DNA of 53,251 bases, taken from the NCBI GenBank assembly GCA_004296775.1, contig RHGE01000043.1, positions 1-53,251 of the forward strand, read 5' to 3'. This DNA is from Marinilabiliaceae bacterium JC017 (GTDB lineage: Bacteria > Bacteroidota > Bacteroidia > Bacteroidales > Marinilabiliaceae). Positions 17,991-26,664 of this stretch are shown piece by piece. The position numbers and the translations under genes were made by a program. Position 1 is the stretch's first letter. Every line of letters begins with the position of its first letter. The notes under the pieces were generated by a model, which was not told the DNA's origin, did not search any database, and saw nothing but the letters and a program-made list of their open reading frames with translations.

Positions 17991-20297
17991 TTACATATTG
18001 AAATAATTGGGATTAAAGATTAGAAAACCAAAGTTAAACTGGAAATACCAGGAGGGAGATTGTTTGGAGCAATAGTTTAAGGATAAATCTAAAGGACCAA
18101 TGGGGGTATGCCATACCAGGTTAGCAGCCCCTAAATAGACGCCATCTTTAAAGTGATCGCCGTATTCAGGGATGTTATTTACCTGTTTAATGCTTTGGTA
18201 GGGCAACATGTAATAGGCCTCCAGGAAAAAGAATGTTTTTCCTTTACCATTGAAATCAAACAAGGGTTTTATTCCTATAGCGCCATAGTTAGGCGCTTTC
18301 AATGAAGGAATAAAAAAGGATCGGGCGAATTTATTGGGATAGAACCCAGGGCTCATGGCCAATGATGAAACATAGTTGCTCATTAATGGTTGGGTTGATA
18401 ACTGAGCGGTGCCGTGAATGCCTAGTTTAAAGTTTTTGTTGACCTGGAAAAAACGATCATAAACCCCTTTGGCTTCCCACCACAAATGTAGATTTTCAGT
18501 CGCTTTAGCGGTGGATTCTTCCGATGGGGTATATTCTTCCCTGGCTATTTGGTAAGACACTTTTAAACTCTTAAAAGAGCCTTTTGATGGAAATTCCTTT
18601 TTGTTGTAGGTGTTTCTTTCTATTTTAAAATTTGGGGCGAAAAAAGTATAAATGGTTTCGTCTTTCGAATAGGATGTTGAGGTTGTTTCAGGAGGAAGGT
18701 ATTGGTCATCGATTTCACCATACCGAAACCCTAGGGATGATTTTCCATTGATGGAAACCGGTATCCCGATTTCATTGTCAAACAAGTAACTGTCCCGTTT
18801 GAGGTAAATGGCATTATTAAATGGGTTGATGGAGCTAAAATCCCAATGATTATAGCCAAATATGGCCTTGTAATACAGGGGCAACTTGGAAGGCGAATCA
18901 ATTCTCACTCCCACCAGACCCGCCGAATATAATTTTCCGATGTGCATATTGATTTTGGTGGTAAAGGCATTTCTGCTCAGGAAATGGTAGTTTATTCCCA
19001 GGAAGGATTGCAGATTGCCCGAGGAAGAAACATTCCCACCAAACGATAGATTAAACAGGTTTCTTGTCTTGAAATTCATCATGAGCTGGTATTGTCCTGT
19101 GGACTGACTGTAAATGGATTTCGGATGAATGGAGGTGATCGAAGGCTCGGCCAAAAGTTTGTAATAGGCTTTCTTGAGCTGTTGGATGTTTATGTATTCT
19201 TCGTTGGGATTAAGGGTTCTGGAAATGTATTGGATCTGTGCAGGTGTGAGTCCTGAAAACTGAACAGATTTATATTGAGGGTTTGGAATTTTAGCCTTGA
19301 ATAATTCTCTTTTGGTATTAATATCTTCGGGATTAACACGTCTTTTTATTCTGGTTTTGAGGGAATCTATCATGGCATTGGCGGCCATTGCTCCTTCTTC
19401 AATAATGAGATCTGCTTTGTCAAAGTCCAGCAATTGAATGCCGGTGAAATTTGTTTCTATCAATACTCCTTGTTCTTGAGGAATGTTATAATTGGTTTTT
19501 CCCATGACAAGATTCTCCAGTTGAATCCAAATGTCATCTTCTTCTGGTTTGGGGGTGTTTCGTGCCACTTTGCTGCCAATAATAAAGTCAGGTTTAAAAT
19601 CGTTCATCATCACATCTGTGGGGAAGTTATTATAGATCCCGCCATCAAATAATAGGGTGTTGTCAATTTTAATGGGTTTGAAAAAAAGCGGGTATGTCAT
19701 GGAGGCCCTGATCGCATCTCCTATATCGCCTTGTTTGAGAACCACTTCTTTTTTAGCATAGATATCAGAAGCAATTGTTCGGAGGGGCACCATTAGTTGG
19801 TCGAAATCATTGTTGCAGGCTGCATTAGCTTGCGCAAATAGCTCCAGAAAGGCAAAGTCCATGGGGCCTGAGGGCACCAGGTGTGAGGGCAGTTTGGCAT
19901 GAACAACCGAATCCTCTTTTAGGAGTGGTACCGATATTTGTGAGGGATTAGGGAGCGGTTTCTTAAAATAGAAGATATATTTCTCCGATATCTCGCCGGT
20001 ATACCAGGCTTTCATCTCTTTTGATTTTAGTAATTCTTCCATTTCATCGGGCGTATAGCCGATGGCGTAGAGACCCGCTATTATGGCACCCATTGAGGTG
20101 CCTGCTACATAATCGATGGGAATCCCGTTTTCTTCCAACGTTCGAATAATACCTATGTGAGCGAGTCCTTTTGCACCGCCACCACTTAGTACTAATCCAA
20201 CTTTTTGGGCATTCGAAAAAGGGAGTGTGATTGTAGAAAAAAGAAGAACTAAAAAGACGAAACTGGTGTTTTTAATCATCGTGTTTGAATTAGCCAT
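17991..20297 (-). CDS. patatin-like phospholipase with POTRA and outer-membrane barrel
   Basis: A 768-aa protein like PlpD-family type V secretion proteins. A signal peptide (about residues 7-31; an ATG at 20279 is an alternative start) precedes a patatin lipase domain with oxyanion motif GGGAKG (39-44), nucleophile S68 in GTSMG (66-70) and catalytic D218 in DGG. A POTRA-like segment follows (about 350-400, VQFSGLTPAQIQYISRTLNP) and then a ~370-residue barrel ending in an aromatic strand (FNFGFLIFNPNYFNM). It should hydrolyse phospholipids or related esters at the outer membrane or cell surface. The next gene (16633-17988) encodes another barrel, an unusual pairing because this protein already has its own. 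Confidence 0.92.
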   Translation of the reverse strand: MANSNTMIKNTSFVFLVLLFSTITLPFSNAQKVGLVLSGGGAKGLAHIGIIRTLEENGIPIDYVAGTSMGAIIAGLYAIGYTPDEMEELLKSKEMKAWYTGEISEKYIFYFKKPLPNPSQISVPLLKEDSVVHAKLPSHLVPSGPMDFAFLELFAQANAACNNDFDQLMVPLRTIASDIYAKKEVVLKQGDIGDAIRASMTYPLFFKPIKIDNTLLFDGGIYNNFPTDVMMNDFKPDFIIGSKVARNTPKPEEDDIWIQLENLVMGKTNYNIPQEQGVLIETNFTGIQLLDFDKADLIIEEGAMAANAMIDSLKTRIKRRVNPEDINTKRELFKAKIPNPQYKSVQFSGLTPAQIQYISRTLNPNEEYINIQQLKKAYYKLLAEPSITSIHPKSIYSQSTGQYQLMMNFKTRNLFNLSFGGNVSSSGNLQSFLGINYHFLSRNAFTTKINMHIGKLYSAGLVGVRIDSPSKLPLYYKAIFGYNHWDFSSINPFNNAIYLKRDSYLFDNEIGIPVSINGKSSLGFRYGEIDDQYLPPETTSTSYSKDETIYTFFAPNFKIERNTYNKKEFPSKGSFKSLKVSYQIAREEYTPSEESTAKATENLHLWWEAKGVYDRFFQVNKNFKLGIHGTAQLSTQPLMSNYVSSLAMSPGFYPNKFARSFFIPSLKAPNYGAIGIKPLFDFNGKGKTFFFLEAYYMLPYQSIKQVNNIPEYGDHFKDGVYLGAANLVWHTPIGPLDLSLNYCSKQSPSWYFQFNFGFLIFNPNYFNM

Positions 20298-20370
20298 GAC
20301 AAAATAATCAAATCATTATTTAAAAATATTTCCATTGCCATTAATTCCATTAAAAAAGAGGCGGAGGTGT

Positions 20371-20405
20371 AATAAAAAAACCACGATTCGTAAAAATCGT
20401 GGTTT
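20371..20405 (-). terminator. intrinsic terminator of the YitT gene
   Basis: Perfect 10-bp stem AAACCACGAT (20378-20387) with ATCGTGGTTT (20396-20405), 8-nt loop; read on the - strand it is followed by a run of seven T. Confidence 0.9.
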
Positions 20406-20459
20406 AAACAGAACTAGCGAATATGAGAAACGTTAGGTTTGTTCTTAGTATTGGGTTGA

Positions 20460-21362
20460 TTAATCAATTTTGTCTTTGAGTGACTTGAATCCTTCTCCTA
20501 AAATCTCATGGGTGCTCATAACGGTAAGGAAGGCGTCTGGATCAATCTGTTGTATCTTTGATTCAAGAGTGGTTAGTTCCCTGCGTGTTACTACGGTAAA
20601 GATTATCTGTTTCTCCTTGCCGCTATACATGCCGGAGCCATTTAAGTAGGTTCCCCCGCGTTGAAGGGAGTCAAGTATCTGTTCTTTTATTTCCCGGTGT
20701 TTGTCAGAAATGATAATGAGGGCCCGTTCGTAATTAATACCATCCAGCATTAGGTCTATTACTTTTCCGGTAATATAGATGACAATCCAGCTATATAAAG
20801 GAATTTTCCAGTCTTTAAATACAACCAACCCAAATAATACGATTATCGAGTCCACAATAATTAAAAGTTGTCCAACCGGAAGGCGGGTGTATTTGGCTGT
20901 GATCATGGCGATAATGTCTGATCCCCCGGAGGTGGCTTTGGCTCTGAATATTAATCCTAGTCCGAGGCCAATTACAATGCCCCCAAAGATGCATGATAGC
21001 AAAATTTCATTTGCCAAACCAAGCGGATCCACTTCCCCGATGAAATAAGTAAGAGAATCCATGAAGAGGGAGGTCAACACCATCCCCAAAACAGTTTTAA
21101 AGCCAAACTTGGGGCCTAATATTTTTATTCCAAGGAGGGTTAGCGGGATGTTTAGAACTAGCCCAAACGTTCCAACCGGAATGGCTGGGATCAAGTGATG
21201 TACAACAATACCTATTCCATATACTCCGCCTGGTACAATCTTATATGGGTTGATAAATAATACAAACCCAGCTGCAAGAATGAAGGCACCAAGTACTATT
21301 AAGGTATAGTCATACGCAATTGCACTTAGTTTTTTTCTGTAGATTTGAGTCTTCATATTCAT
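20460..21362 (-). CDS. YitT family membrane protein with DUF2179 domain
   Basis: A 300-aa integral membrane protein. Five to six hydrophobic segments occupy about residues 15-205, with family motifs NPYKIVPGGVYGIGIV near the start and ATSGGSDIIAMI in the middle, and a cytoplasmic C-terminal DUF2179 domain (about 215-290, SGMYSGKEKQIIFTVVTRRE). Members are thought to be transporters but the substrate is not established. It is transcribed alone, with a terminator at 20371-20405. Confidence 0.9.
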   Translation of the reverse strand: MNMKTQIYRKKLSAIAYDYTLIVLGAFILAAGFVLFINPYKIVPGGVYGIGIVVHHLIPAIPVGTFGLVLNIPLTLLGIKILGPKFGFKTVLGMVLTSLFMDSLTYFIGEVDPLGLANEILLSCIFGGIVIGLGLGLIFRAKATSGGSDIIAMITAKYTRLPVGQLLIIVDSIIVLFGLVVFKDWKIPLYSWIVIYITGKVIDLMLDGINYERALIIISDKHREIKEQILDSLQRGGTYLNGSGMYSGKEKQIIFTVVTRRELTTLESKIQQIDPDAFLTVMSTHEILGEGFKSLKDKID

Positions 21363-21530
21363 GGTTAACGTCTTTTAAGAAGGGTGCAAAATTAATGGGT
21401 TATTTGTTTAAAAAAAGAGCAAATATCAAATAAATGTGAAAAAAATAACAAAAAGCCACTTGGGTGTGAAATATGGATTGATAATTGATAGATCTAATTG
21501 TTTCGTTAATATTGATAAAACAATGAAAAC

Positions 21531-22313
21531 ATGCTAAATACTAATTTGTCAATTGCTGTTTTTCAACAGGATATTATTTGGGAAAAAACCATAGATAATC
21601 TTAAAAAAATTGAATCTTACTTAAAAAAGATACAGCAAAAGGTAGATTTACTTATTTTGCCTGAAATGTTTCATGCCGGATTTACTATGAATCCTGCTCG
21701 TGTTGCTGAAAAACCTGATGGAACTGTATTTCAATGGATGAACTATATTGCTGAACATTATCATTTGTCAATTCTTGGGAGCGTCGTTGTTGAGGAAGAG
21801 GGGCGCTATTTTAACAGGCTTTTTGTAGTGCATGAATCAGGTAAATGGGAAAAATACGATAAAAGGCATTTGTTTAGAATGGGAGGTGAAAATGAGAAAT
21901 ACTATCCGGGAAATCAACGTCTCATTTTTAAATTTAAAGGTTGGAGTATTTGTCCCCTTATATGTTATGATTTGAGATTTCCGGTTTGGAGTCGGGGGCA
22001 TAATGATTATGATTTGCTTGTCTATATTGCAAATTGGCCCGATTCTCGTAGTGAGGTTTGGAAGACACTATTGAAAGCGCGTGCATTGGAAAATCAAGCG
22101 TATGTGATTGGTGTGAACAGAGTAGGTTCTGATGGATCAAATGGTTATGCAGGGGATTCCTTAGTATATAATGCCCGAGGTGAATGTTTGCTTGATTTTG
22201 AAAAAAAGAAGGAAGCAATGAAAATTGTACAGTTAGACCTCGATTCTCTTGTAAAGTTTAGAGAAAAATTTCCAGTTTGGCGTGATGCTGATGTGTTTGA
22301 TATAAAGTACTGA
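21531..22313 (+). CDS. nitrilase-superfamily omega-amidase, YafV/Nit2 type
   Basis: A 260-aa carbon-nitrogen hydrolase of YafV length. The Glu-Lys-Cys triad is visible: E45 in LPEMFHAGF, K111 in YDKRHLF and C145 in ICYDLRFPVW. YDKRHLFRMGGE is characteristic of the omega-amidase branch, which hydrolyses alpha-ketoglutaramate and alpha-ketosuccinamate to the ketoacid and ammonia, clearing by-products of glutamine transaminases. It is divergent from the YitT gene and has no operon partner. Confidence 0.9.
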   Translation: MLNTNLSIAVFQQDIIWEKTIDNLKKIESYLKKIQQKVDLLILPEMFHAGFTMNPARVAEKPDGTVFQWMNYIAEHYHLSILGSVVVEEEGRYFNRLFVVHESGKWEKYDKRHLFRMGGENEKYYPGNQRLIFKFKGWSICPLICYDLRFPVWSRGHNDYDLLVYIANWPDSRSEVWKTLLKARALENQAYVIGVNRVGSDGSNGYAGDSLVYNARGECLLDFEKKKEAMKIVQLDLDSLVKFREKFPVWRDADVFDIKY

Positions 22314-22405
22314 TATAGTTTTTGAAGAGTCGTGAATTGTCGGGTGATAATATACAGATAAGGTTTGGTTTTAATGTCATGATTATTTGTTATGCTAAAA
22401 TTTAT

Positions 22406-22436
22406 TTATTAACTTGAGAATAATGTATTAAATTTG
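22406..22436 (+). promoter_or_regulatory. possible promoter of the 97-aa protein gene
   Basis: TAAATTTG at 22429-22436 fits TAnnTTTG, with a TTTA-like -33 box about 20 nt upstream. The -33 match is imperfect, so this is tentative. Confidence 0.35.
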
Positions 22437-22527
22437 CATTAAAGGGCTGATAATATTAAATTTACTTAAAGTTGAAATTTGTTTTCATTATTTAAGTATT
22501 GCAATGTAAATTAATATTAAATAGAAC

Positions 22528-22821
22528 ATGAAGAATTTTAAAGTAAAAGTTGAAAATGGAAAAGCCGACTTCTTCAAGGAGTTGATGAAGAACCTGGATT
22601 TCGTGGAGTTTGAGGAAGTGGAAGCATTTCATGAGCCTAGGATATATCCTGGGGCAAATTTTGAAATTCGCTCCCAAAAAGCTGGTGCTAGTCAGATCTC
22701 TGTTCCACCCGGTGGAATCGACATTAGTTCGGAAGCTGGAGCTGCTCAAAGTATGGATCGGCTCAAAGAGGTTTTATCTAAAATTGATCAGATGAGAGAT
22801 CAAAGTAAAAAGAAGGAGTAA
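22528..22821 (+). CDS. small conserved-looking protein of unknown function
   Basis: A 97-aa soluble protein with its own promoter-like box and a strong terminator (22843-22870), so it is very likely real. The first ~30 residues (MKNFKVKVENGKADFFKELM) form a short strand-helix like the start of small antitoxin-type proteins in Bacteroidota. The middle is Pro/Gly-rich and the end is a charged helix (RLKEVLSKIDQMRDQSKKKE). No toxin gene is adjacent, so an antitoxin role is unsupported. Family not recognised. Confidence 0.65.
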   Translation: MKNFKVKVENGKADFFKELMKNLDFVEFEEVEAFHEPRIYPGANFEIRSQKAGASQISVPPGGIDISSEAGAAQSMDRLKEVLSKIDQMRDQSKKKE

Positions 22822-22842
22822 TTGAACTAATTTCGATATCTG

Positions 22843-22870
22843 AAAGCCCGGTTGTGCCGGGCTTTTTTTT
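22843..22870 (+). terminator. intrinsic terminator of the 97-aa protein gene
   Basis: Perfect 9-bp stem AAAGCCCGG (22843-22851) with CCGGGCTTT (22857-22865), 5-nt loop, followed by T-rich sequence. Confidence 0.92.
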
Positions 22871-22960
22871 GTTATAAAAATTAGAGAAACTTTACGATGT
22901 ACCTGAGTGTGGTATGATTGTTGATGTTTAAAAAAAGAAAACACCAAATTATCTCAAGCG

Positions 22961-23602
22961 ATGAAAAAAGTTCATTTATTTATGGTTGGCTTATTTTTAG
23001 TATTAGGCTTTTCCTTGAGTATAGAAGCCAAGAATTCACTAACTTCCTTAAAGCAAGATAGTGTGTATTCTGAAGTTGATAAACTGCCTGTATTGAAAAG
23101 AAGTAAGGGGAGTTATTCTGCTTATTTTAAGAAGGTTGTTAAATATCCTCCGCAAGAAAAACTTAAAGGAATAGAAGGAGATGTATTTGTGTCTTTCGTA
23201 GTGGGTAGCGATGGTAATGTTTATGATGTTTCAATAACTAAGGGATTAAATACTTCCATGGATGAAGAAGCTATTCGGGTTGTAAGTAAATCAGGCCCAT
23301 GGAAACCTGGAAAGAAAAATAAGCAGAATGTGAATACACAGCTTATAATTCCAATCAATTTCTCCTTATCGCCAATAGAGAAAAGTATCTATAATCAATT
23401 AAGAGTTTTCGAGCAAAAAGGTATTCAGCCTTTGTTTGTTTTGGATGGTAAGGTTGTTGATGAAAATATCCTGTTAGAAGATTACAATGTTGAATCAGTC
23501 AGGGTAATAAAGGGAGAAAAGGCTGTGAAGCTTTATGGTAAAATTGCTGAATATGGTGTGGTGGTTATTACAAGTAAACGAGGAACGCCACCTGTTTATT
23601 AA
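22961..23602 (+). CDS. periplasmic TonB C-terminal-domain protein with SusC-plug-like tail
   Basis: A 213-aa protein. A cleavable signal peptide (about residues 1-23) is followed by a TonB C-terminal domain (about 45-136: YPPQEKLKGIEGDVFVSFVV, DEEAIRVV, W-P-G, then VPINF-like PINFSL). The tail (about 157-207: PLFVLDGKVVDE, VESVRVIKGEKAVKLYG, YGVVVITSK) closely mirrors the plug motif of SusC-type receptors (VDG..., I-E-vlKGasaaaiYG, anGVvlITTK). It has no ExbB/D-contacting membrane anchor beyond the signal peptide, so it is not a normal TonB. It sits next to a conventional TonB (23791-24507) but is separated by a terminator. A role in receptor assembly, or as a decoy or adaptor, is speculation. 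Confidence 0.85.
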   Translation: MKKVHLFMVGLFLVLGFSLSIEAKNSLTSLKQDSVYSEVDKLPVLKRSKGSYSAYFKKVVKYPPQEKLKGIEGDVFVSFVVGSDGNVYDVSITKGLNTSMDEEAIRVVSKSGPWKPGKKNKQNVNTQLIIPINFSLSPIEKSIYNQLRVFEQKGIQPLFVLDGKVVDENILLEDYNVESVRVIKGEKAVKLYGKIAEYGVVVITSKRGTPPVY

Positions 23603-23740
23603 AGGAGCTAACTATTCTGTGTGAAATGCGTAAAAATACATGTGGGGTTAGTAATAAATACGATTGAATGTGTGTATTTAGAAGAATATGTTTGGCCGGA
23701 TAATCCGGATTTGGTTTTATGATGTTATGAATGTGATTTG

Positions 23741-23770
23741 AGCCGGCTAATTATTTATGCTGGCTTTTTT
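23741..23770 (+). terminator. intrinsic terminator of the 22961-23602 gene
   Basis: Seven-bp stem AGCCGGC (23741-23747) with GCTGGCT (23759-23765, one G-U pair), 11-nt loop, then a T run. It ends only 20 bp before the next start codon. Confidence 0.7.
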
Positions 23771-23790
23771 AATGTTTAAAATATGTAGTC

Positions 23791-24507
23791 ATGAAAGCTA
23801 AAAAAACTAATAAAAGTGATCTTGAGAATAAACGAAGTATCTTCTTTGAAGTAGGTTTGTTAGTGAGTTTGGCTTTGGCTTATATTGCCTTTGAAGTTAA
23901 ATTTAAACCAAGATCCGTAAGTTACCCTGTGGTTTCAGAAAAGGTTGTTGTTGATCAGGAAATGATACCTATTACCCGACAAGAAGAACTGGTTAAATCA
24001 CCACCACCTCCTACAATTACCAAAACAGACATTCTTCAGATTGTTGATGATGATGTGGAGCTGGAAGAAGAACTTGAGATCTTGGATACGGAGGCAGACG
24101 AAAACATGGAGGTGGATATTTCTAAAATTCAAAGTGTGGATGTCGAAGAAGAGGTAATTGAAGAGGAAAAAATATTTATAATCGTAGAACAAATGCCGAT
24201 TTTTCGACCTGAAATATGTAAAACACCGGAAGAGGGACAGCAGGAATTAATTCGTTACATTATAAAAAATTTAAGGTATCCGGTTAAAGCACAAGAGAAT
24301 GGTATTGAAGGGAAGGTTTATGTGCAATTTGTTGTTAATCCCCAAGGACAAGTTGAAAAGGTAAGGGTTGTAAGAAGTGTTCATCCTGATTTGGATGAAG
24401 AAGCTGTACGTGTAGTGAATAGTCTACCATTGTTTTCTCCTGGGAAACAACGTGGTAAACCTGTGAAAGTGCAATATGCTGTACCTATTGCTTTTGTACT
24501 TCAGTGA
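23791..24507 (+). CDS. energy transducer TonB
   Basis: A 238-aa TonB protein that couples the proton motive force from ExbB/ExbD to outer-membrane receptors. The N-terminal membrane anchor lies at about residues 16-35 (basic cytoplasmic residues before SIFFEVGLLVSLALAYIAFE), a Pro/acidic spacer at about 36-125 (SPPPPTITKT and long Glu/Asp runs) crosses the periplasm, and the C-terminal domain (about 150-238) has YPVKAQENGIEGKVYVQFVV, DLDEEAVRVV and the family-typical FSPGKQRGKPVKVQYAVPI. exbB/exbD are not in the window. It converges with the DUF1338 gene (8-bp gap). Confidence 0.93.
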   Translation: MKAKKTNKSDLENKRSIFFEVGLLVSLALAYIAFEVKFKPRSVSYPVVSEKVVVDQEMIPITRQEELVKSPPPPTITKTDILQIVDDDVELEEELEILDTEADENMEVDISKIQSVDVEEEVIEEEKIFIIVEQMPIFRPEICKTPEEGQQELIRYIIKNLRYPVKAQENGIEGKVYVQFVVNPQGQVEKVRVVRSVHPDLDEEAVRVVNSLPLFSPGKQRGKPVKVQYAVPIAFVLQ

Positions 24508-24515
24508 AATAATAA

Positions 24516-25325
24516 TTACTTGTTTCTGAAATTCGTGCTTTCAAAGATTTTGTTAGCTGATTGGGGAATAAAACCGTTAAATATTTTGCCGTCTTGATCT
24601 TTATATCTCATTGCAAATTCATAATAGCATGCTGGCAGGTATTGGGGACCATCTAAAAATTCCATTTCAATGAGGTCTGCAAGTATGCTTGATTGTTCTA
24701 AGAGTAATTGGGGAGATCCTTTTATTTCGCCACCTGAGCTATTTAGTGAAAAGCCATTTTTTTTCAAAAAGGTATTCAATCCTTCTAAGGAATTAAAATT
24801 AATCAGGTGATTTACCGATATAGTAAAATGATTTGCTCTGAATCCAAATACGTAGAACCAGGCTGCATATTCAGATTCATGTAATAAGTTTTTATATATA
24901 TTATATGATGGGGTTATCCATGGATTTCCGGCCATTAGTAACTTATCGTCAGTCGGTTTCTGTTGAATAATTTTTGCGTATAGATCTCGTAATACTTGTT
25001 GTAATTCTTTTGAGAATTCGGCATGTCTCAATTGACTAATGAATATTCTTGGAAATAATGATGTATTGGGATGTTCAAGGTGTATTGCATCCAGTTTTTT
25101 TTCCTCAAATCGATAATTTCCCTTTATTTTGTATCCTCTTTCAGTAAAAGGTCTGGCAATGCAATGAATATTTATTTCAGGAAAGTCAATAGTGCGGAAG
25201 GCGATGTGATCATTAATGATTTGCTCTGATTGATTTTGAAAAAGTTGATGAATTTTTTTTACTGAAGGATTCAATGCCTGATAATCTGAAAACAATTGGG
25301 AAATTAGTTGCTCTAAATTGTTCAT
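24516..25325 (-). CDS. DUF1338 domain protein, 2-oxoadipate dioxygenase/decarboxylase-like
   Basis: A 269-aa protein resembling the DUF1338/HglS (YdcJ) vicinal-oxygen-chelate family. Known members are Fe(II) enzymes converting 2-oxoadipate to 2-hydroxyglutarate. Visible candidates for metal ligands are His in NDHIAFRTI (near residue 39), His in NHFTISVNHL (near 170-180) and Glu in CYYEFAMRYKD (near 240). Bacteroidota homologues of this short form are uncharacterised and oxygen use in a fermenter is uncertain, so the reaction is not assigned. The gene is monocistronic. Confidence 0.8.
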   Translation of the reverse strand: MNNLEQLISQLFSDYQALNPSVKKIHQLFQNQSEQIINDHIAFRTIDFPEINIHCIARPFTERGYKIKGNYRFEEKKLDAIHLEHPNTSLFPRIFISQLRHAEFSKELQQVLRDLYAKIIQQKPTDDKLLMAGNPWITPSYNIYKNLLHESEYAAWFYVFGFRANHFTISVNHLINFNSLEGLNTFLKKNGFSLNSSGGEIKGSPQLLLEQSSILADLIEMEFLDGPQYLPACYYEFAMRYKDQDGKIFNGFIPQSANKIFESTNFRNK

Positions 25326-25563
25326 GATTTTTTAGTTTTAAATGTATGAAACGAACAATTTAAAGTCAAATTGATAATTTGTAACCTATGAAGATTTTTT
25401 GCATGAAAATTATAGTGATCAATGCTGTTTTTTTCTAAGTTGATACGAGATGAGGTTATAAATTGAAAGACTTGGAAAAAGCAAGATTAATAAAGTCTTT
25501 TTTTCTGTTTTTAAACATTTTATAATGCTGATAAAAGGCATGCATTAACAAAAGATATTGTCG

Positions 25564-25571
25564 TAATTTTG
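25564..25571 (+). promoter_or_regulatory. possible -7 box of pta promoter
   Basis: TAATTTTG fits TAnnTTTG. No good TTTG at -33 is seen, so this is tentative. A transcript starting near 25578 would favour the ATG at 25609. Confidence 0.4.
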
Positions 25572-25608
25572 TATAACAACGTTGAATTATAAATTTGTTT
25601 TTAAAAAC

Positions 25609-26613
25609 ATGGAATTCGTAGAACAGCTTAAGAGTAAAGCAAGGGAAAATAAGAAGCGTATTGTTTTGCCTGAAGGACTTGAGGAACGAACTTTGAGGGC
25701 CGCAGATATTATTCTGGAGGAGGATTTTGCCAATGTTATTTTAATTGGAAAGCCTGATGACGTTCTTTCAGAAGCCAGTCGGTTGACATTAAATAATATT
25801 GGGAAAGCGAAAATCGTAGATCCGGAGAGTCATGATAAAATTGATGAATATGTGGATCTTATGGTTGAAATTCGAAAGAAGAAAGGGTTAACCAGAGAGG
25901 ATGCTTTAATGCTCATTAAGAAGCCTTTGTATCTGGCTGCTATGATGATAAAAGCGGGTGATGCAGATGGTGAGGTTGCTGGCGCTGATAATGCTACTGG
26001 GGATGTGTTAAGACCAGCTTTCCAGTACGTAAAAACAATGCCGGGTATTAGTGTTGTTTCTGGAGCTTTCATTATGATTCTTAAAGATAAGGAATTTGGT
26101 GAAAATGGAATGATGGTATTTGCTGATTGTGCTGTACATCCGAATCCAACAGCTGAAGAATTGGCTGAAATTGCTGTTGCAACTGGACGGACAACCCAAA
26201 GCATCGCTGGGTTTGAGCCTCGGATTGCAATGTTGAGTTTTTCGACTAAAGGAAGTGCAAAGCATGAAATGGTAGATAAGGTAGTTAAGGCTACTCAATT
26301 AGCAAAAGAAAAGGCGCCTGATCTTAAGATTGAAGGTGAATTACAGTCTGATGCGGCTATTATTCCGGAGATTGGTCAGAAAAAAGCACCGGGTAGTGAT
26401 ATTGCAGGGAAAGCTAATGTTTTAGTGTTCCCAACACTGGAAACCGGAAATATAGCGTATAAGTTAGTGCAAAGAATGGGTCATGCCGAAGCAATAGGAC
26501 CTGTGTTGCAAGGGATGGCAGCACCAATTAATGATTTGTCAAGAGGGTGTTCTGTTAGCGATATTGTTAATTTGGTTGCAATAACTGCCAATCAGGCAGC
26601 TGGAACTGTTTAA
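25609..26613 (+). CDS. pta: phosphate acetyltransferase
   Basis: A 334-aa short-form Pta, interconverting acetyl-CoA plus phosphate and acetyl phosphate plus CoA. Motifs: KRIVLPEGLEERTLRAA at the N-terminus, DADGEVAGADNATGDVLRPA, DCAVHPNPTAEELAEIAV, and KAPGSDIAGKANVLVFPTLE with TGNIAYKLVQR near the end. The ATG at 25609 is preferred; an in-frame TTG at 25582 would add nine residues that do not match the family. It opens the fermentation cluster and is followed by a terminator-like hairpin before ackA (26623-26653), so part of transcription may stop there and leave the downstream genes at lower level. Confidence 0.95.
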   Translation: MEFVEQLKSKARENKKRIVLPEGLEERTLRAADIILEEDFANVILIGKPDDVLSEASRLTLNNIGKAKIVDPESHDKIDEYVDLMVEIRKKKGLTREDALMLIKKPLYLAAMMIKAGDADGEVAGADNATGDVLRPAFQYVKTMPGISVVSGAFIMILKDKEFGENGMMVFADCAVHPNPTAEELAEIAVATGRTTQSIAGFEPRIAMLSFSTKGSAKHEMVDKVVKATQLAKEKAPDLKIEGELQSDAAIIPEIGQKKAPGSDIAGKANVLVFPTLETGNIAYKLVQRMGHAEAIGPVLQGMAAPINDLSRGCSVSDIVNLVAITANQAAGTV

Positions 26614-26622
26614 AAAAAACAG

Positions 26623-26653
26623 AGAATTGCCGGGAATCCGGCAATTCTTTTTT
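26623..26653 (+). terminator. terminator-like hairpin between pta and ackA
   Basis: Perfect 11-bp stem AGAATTGCCGG (26623-26633) with CCGGCAATTCT (26638-26648), 4-nt loop, then a run of six T. The ackA start codon is only 12 bp beyond, too close for a complete promoter after it, so it may act as a partial terminator or mRNA-stabilising structure. Confidence 0.85.
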
Positions 26654-26664
26654 AGTTTATATAT

